Origin: an uncultured Rikenella sp.
GTDB lineage: Bacteria; Bacteroidota; Bacteroidia; Bacteroidales; Rikenellaceae
NCBI GenBank assembly: GCA_910577885.1
Contig: CAJTNK010000083.1
Span: 1 to 8,825 of the forward strand
Direction: 5' to 3'
Length of the DNA stretch: 8,825 bases
Of the stretch, positions 6,817-8,825 are shown in pieces. The position numbers and the translations under genes were made by a program. The stretch's first letter is position 1. Each line of letters begins with the position of its first letter. The notes below the pieces were generated by a model. The model made no database searches, was not told where the DNA came from, and was given only the letters and a program-made list of their open reading frames with translations.

Positions 6817-8466
6817 TTATTTACGCCGGAACATCCACTTGACAATCAGGACGAAAATCAATAACGAGGAGGCCCAAAGGAGGAATTTCGCATAGCCGAG
6901 ATCCGAGTGGCTGTTGATGAGCAGCACCGAGCCGATGAACAGTCCGACGAGGATCAACGCATAGGCCATCCGGAACCCGACGTTGCGTACCGCCCGTTGG
7001 AGCATCTCGCTGTTGTCGAAGTGGATGTTGTGCTTGATCTCGCCTTGCTTGAACTTGTAGAGAATCTCGCTGATATCGTTCGGCAGGTTGATCGCCAGCG
7101 TCGCATAGTTTTTGAGCGCCTGGTAGAGCTCGCCGGCCAGTTTGCGGGGCGCGAAGCGCTGCATGACCACTTCTTTGGCGTAAGGCGTGATGAGCGGCGT
7201 GAAGGGAATGTCCGGATCGAGCGCCTCGGCTACTTTTTGAATAGTGGCTAACGACTTCACCAACATGAAAATACCGCTTGGTATCTGAAGCGAGTATTTA
7301 GCAATCAGGTCGATGCACTGCCGGATCATGCCGGCATAGTCCAGCTTGTCGATAGGTACGTGGCTATATTGGGCCGTGAGCTGTTGGAGGCTGAATATCA
7401 GCTCGTCGCGTTTTTTGAAAAAGCGAACGTTGCAGAGCGATATCAGCGCATCGGCAATGGCCGCCGGATCGCGTCGCACGAAACCTAACGAGATGTTGGC
7501 CAGGAAGTTCATGTCGCGCGGCGTCAGCACCCCAACCATACCGAAGTCGATGAAGGCGATGACGTTGTCCGGCAGGATGAACAGGTTGCCCGGATGCGGA
7601 TCGGCGTGGAAGAAACCGTGGCGAAGCGTCATGGTCAGCAGGGCTTTCGTCCCGTTGAGCGCGATTTGCTGCGTGTCGAGCCCTTGCGCCCGCAGCCGCA
7701 GCGCATCGTCCGGCGTCACCCCGTTCGTGATCCGCTCCATCACGAGCAGGCGCTGGGTGGTGTACTCCGGGTAAACCTTCGGGATGTAGACCGTGGGTTC
7801 GTTTTCGAACATCTGGCGGAACCGCAGGATGTTCGACGCCTCGTGGTGGTAGTCCAGCTCTCGGAGGATGCTCTCGCCGAATTCGTCCACCACCCCCACG
7901 ATGTTGATGGCGGCCATCTCCGGGTAGTTTTGGGCCAGCTTGGCCGCCAGGTAGCGCATGAGATAGAGGTCGAGTTTGATTTTTTGTTCGACCTTCGGTC
8001 GGCGGATCTTGACTATCACGGGCGATCCGTCGAGCAGAGTCGCGCCGTAGACCTGTCCGATCGAGGCCGAGGCCATGCACGTTTCGTCGAACGTGGCGAA
8101 CACCCGGTCGATCGGAGCGCCCAACTCGTCTTCGATCAGGTTGCGGGCCCACTGATCGTCGAACGGCAGGGCTTTCGATTGTAGCTTCTTCAGTTCGTTT
8201 CGGAACCGTTCCGAGATCACGTCCGGGCGGTCGGCCAGGATCTGGCCGAACTTGATGTAGGTCGGTCCGAGGTCCTCGATCGTGAGCCGGAGTCGCTCTT
8301 CGGTGGTGTAGACCGGTCGTGCGCGTCGGATTCTCCGTTTGCGGATCCGGCGGCCGAGCCACGTGCGGGACACCAACTCGTCGAATCCCTGGCTCAACAG
8401 GATGCCGGTGATCTCCATCGCCCGGTTGAATTTCAGGTAGCTGACATAAATGTGGGGCAGTCTCAT
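6817..8466 (-). CDS. AarF/UbiB-family ABC1 atypical protein kinase-like ATPase, membrane-anchored
   Basis: This 549-residue protein belongs to the ABC1/ADCK/UbiB family, whose members support isoprenoid-quinone synthesis or lipid homeostasis through an unusual ATPase. The family-specific K-F-G-Q (72-75) and the A-S-A-S-I-G-Q loop (132-138) replace a normal kinase glycine loop. K153 (V-I-V-K) is the ATP-binding lysine. E-L-D with the following E-A-S-N (203-212), H-A-D-P-H-P-G-N (287-294) and D-F-G (307-309) complete the active site. Two hydrophobic helices at about 500-517 and 526-545 end the protein, as in UbiB, followed by a basic tail. Nothing catalytic appears missing. The start at 8466 lies inside the stop of the upstream 102-residue gene (ATGA), so translation is probably coupled. 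It is convergent with the ubiA-like gene. The neighbouring MqnP-like gene suggests menaquinone rather than ubiquinone; the substrate is unknown. Confidence 0.9.
   Translation of the reverse strand: MRLPHIYVSYLKFNRAMEITGILLSQGFDELVSRTWLGRRIRKRRIRRARPVYTTEERLRLTIEDLGPTYIKFGQILADRPDVISERFRNELKKLQSKALPFDDQWARNLIEDELGAPIDRVFATFDETCMASASIGQVYGATLLDGSPVIVKIRRPKVEQKIKLDLYLMRYLAAKLAQNYPEMAAINIVGVVDEFGESILRELDYHHEASNILRFRQMFENEPTVYIPKVYPEYTTQRLLVMERITNGVTPDDALRLRAQGLDTQQIALNGTKALLTMTLRHGFFHADPHPGNLFILPDNVIAFIDFGMVGVLTPRDMNFLANISLGFVRRDPAAIADALISLCNVRFFKKRDELIFSLQQLTAQYSHVPIDKLDYAGMIRQCIDLIAKYSLQIPSGIFMLVKSLATIQKVAEALDPDIPFTPLITPYAKEVVMQRFAPRKLAGELYQALKNYATLAINLPNDISEILYKFKQGEIKHNIHFDNSEMLQRAVRNVGFRMAYALILVGLFIGSVLLINSHSDLGYAKFLLWASSLLIFVLIVKWMFRRK
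8463..8466 (-). other. ATGA stop/start overlap coupling the coiled-coil gene to the ubiB-like gene
   Basis: Read on the - strand, the four bases are ATGA. The kinase ATG (8466-8464) overlaps the TGA of the small gene (8465-8463). This arrangement typically gives reinitiation and matched expression of the two proteins. Confidence 0.85.
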
Positions 8467-8771
8467 CTCCGGGCAATCTTTTCGAGGTTCGTATTCAGGC
8501 GGTCGATCGCTTCGGTGAGGCGGTCGATTTTTTGTTCCAGGGCGGTCGTTTCCGCGCCGCCGCGTCCCGTGCCGGTCAGCTGGTCGAGCAGCAGTTGCTG
8601 ATCGAGCATGTCGACCAGCCGGTCGACGTTTCCGGCGATGTTCGAGGCGGTCTCGGGCGACGTGCCGGCCTTCTCTTCGATCATCGAGCTGACGCGGTTG
8701 ACGAATTTTTCGCGGTCGCTGGCCGCCGCCGAGATCGCGGCGCGCAGCAGCAGGTTCATGGTATTGTTCAT
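8463..8771 (-). CDS. Small coiled-coil protein of unknown function, coupled to the UbiB-like kinase
   Basis: I do not recognise a named family for this 102-residue protein. There is no signal peptide and no membrane helix. An amphipathic, Ala-rich helical N-terminal part (about 5-35) leads to a second helix (about 38-65). A short Gly/Thr-rich break follows (66-76), then a regular coiled coil. Residues L78, I82, L85, I89, L92, L96 and I99 follow perfect 4-3 heptad spacing to the end of the protein. The layout recalls phasin-like or UbiK-like helical accessory proteins, but I see no sequence proof of homology. The start at 8771 is an ATG with a second in-frame ATG four codons on (8759), and neither has a Shine-Dalgarno sequence. 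The ATGA overlap with the kinase gene supports a real gene and a joint function, perhaps as a membrane or oligomerisation partner. Confidence 0.75.
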   Translation of the reverse strand: MNNTMNLLLRAAISAAASDREKFVNRVSSMIEEKAGTSPETASNIAGNVDRLVDMLDQQLLLDQLTGTGRGGAETTALEQKIDRLTEAIDRLNTNLEKIARR

Positions 8772-8825
8772 AGCAGTTCGGTTATCGTTACTATTATTTG
8801 TATACCCGTTTTTTGGCTACGAGCA

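Noticed and set aside
6809..6823. Small inverted repeat (TAAATA, three-base loop, TATTTA) at the convergent gene ends, as a possible terminator
   Set aside because: The stem is six A/T pairs with no G/C and no following T tract on either strand. It is too weak to call a terminator, and it includes the kinase stop codon.
7364..8476. A 370-codon frame on the - strand overlapping the ubiB-like gene in another phase
   Set aside because: It has a Pro/Arg/His-rich composition with no motifs, while the overlapping frame carries every ABC1 kinase signature.
8463..8771. Calling the 102-residue protein a UbiK, UbiJ or phasin homologue
   Set aside because: Only the helical/coiled-coil character and gene position match. 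I cannot see family-specific residues, so it is kept as unknown.
8772..8825. Promoter for the - strand pair, or a divergent + strand promoter (TATTATTTG at 8792-8800)
   Set aside because: No TTTG/TAnnTTTG pair is found on the - strand. The + strand near-match has one extra base in the -7 element and no TTTG at the right distance upstream.

Overview
The window is an ordinary-looking chromosomal segment from a GC-rich member of the Bacteroidota, most likely order Bacteroidales. An Alistipes/Rikenellaceae-like organism is my best guess, from memory of protein sequences and base composition only. The topoisomerase IV pair has Bacteroidota-type sequence features, and starts sit in A/T-rich leaders with little or no Shine-Dalgarno sequence. 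There is no phage, insertion sequence, CRISPR array, tRNA or rRNA. Coding density is close to 98%, and no gene-free stretch exceeds 54 bases.

Layout: positions 37-6802 hold five tightly spaced + strand genes with gaps of 31, 27, 18 and 12 bases. In order they are a PlsC-type lysophosphatidate acyltransferase, topoisomerase IV subunit B (parE), topoisomerase IV subunit A (parC), shikimate kinase (aroK) and a UbiA-family prenyltransferase of the MqnP-like type. They probably form one operon. Fourteen bases beyond, and convergent with it, lies a - strand pair. A 102-residue coiled-coil protein of unknown function (8771-8463) overlaps, by ATGA, the start of an AarF/UbiB-type ABC1 atypical kinase with two C-terminal membrane helices (8466-6817).

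How the genes fit together: ParE and ParC form the heterotetrameric decatenase. AroK feeds chorismate synthesis, and chorismate is the precursor of menaquinone, whose prenylation step a UbiA/MqnP-like enzyme would perform. The facing UbiB-like kinase belongs to a family tied to isoprenoid-quinone and lipid homeostasis. The right half of the window may therefore have a quinone/membrane theme, although the kinase pair is transcribed separately.

I see no clearly new multi-gene system. The best leads are: (1) ParC ends in Q-L-E-L-F after an acidic, probably disordered tail, a near-perfect match to a beta-sliding-clamp binding peptide; (2) the small coiled-coil protein translationally coupled to the UbiB-like kinase, a possible analogue of the UbiJ/UbiK accessory factors; (3) alanine in ParC at the position of the quinolone-contacting serine; (4) a strong strand-dependent difference in third-codon base use.
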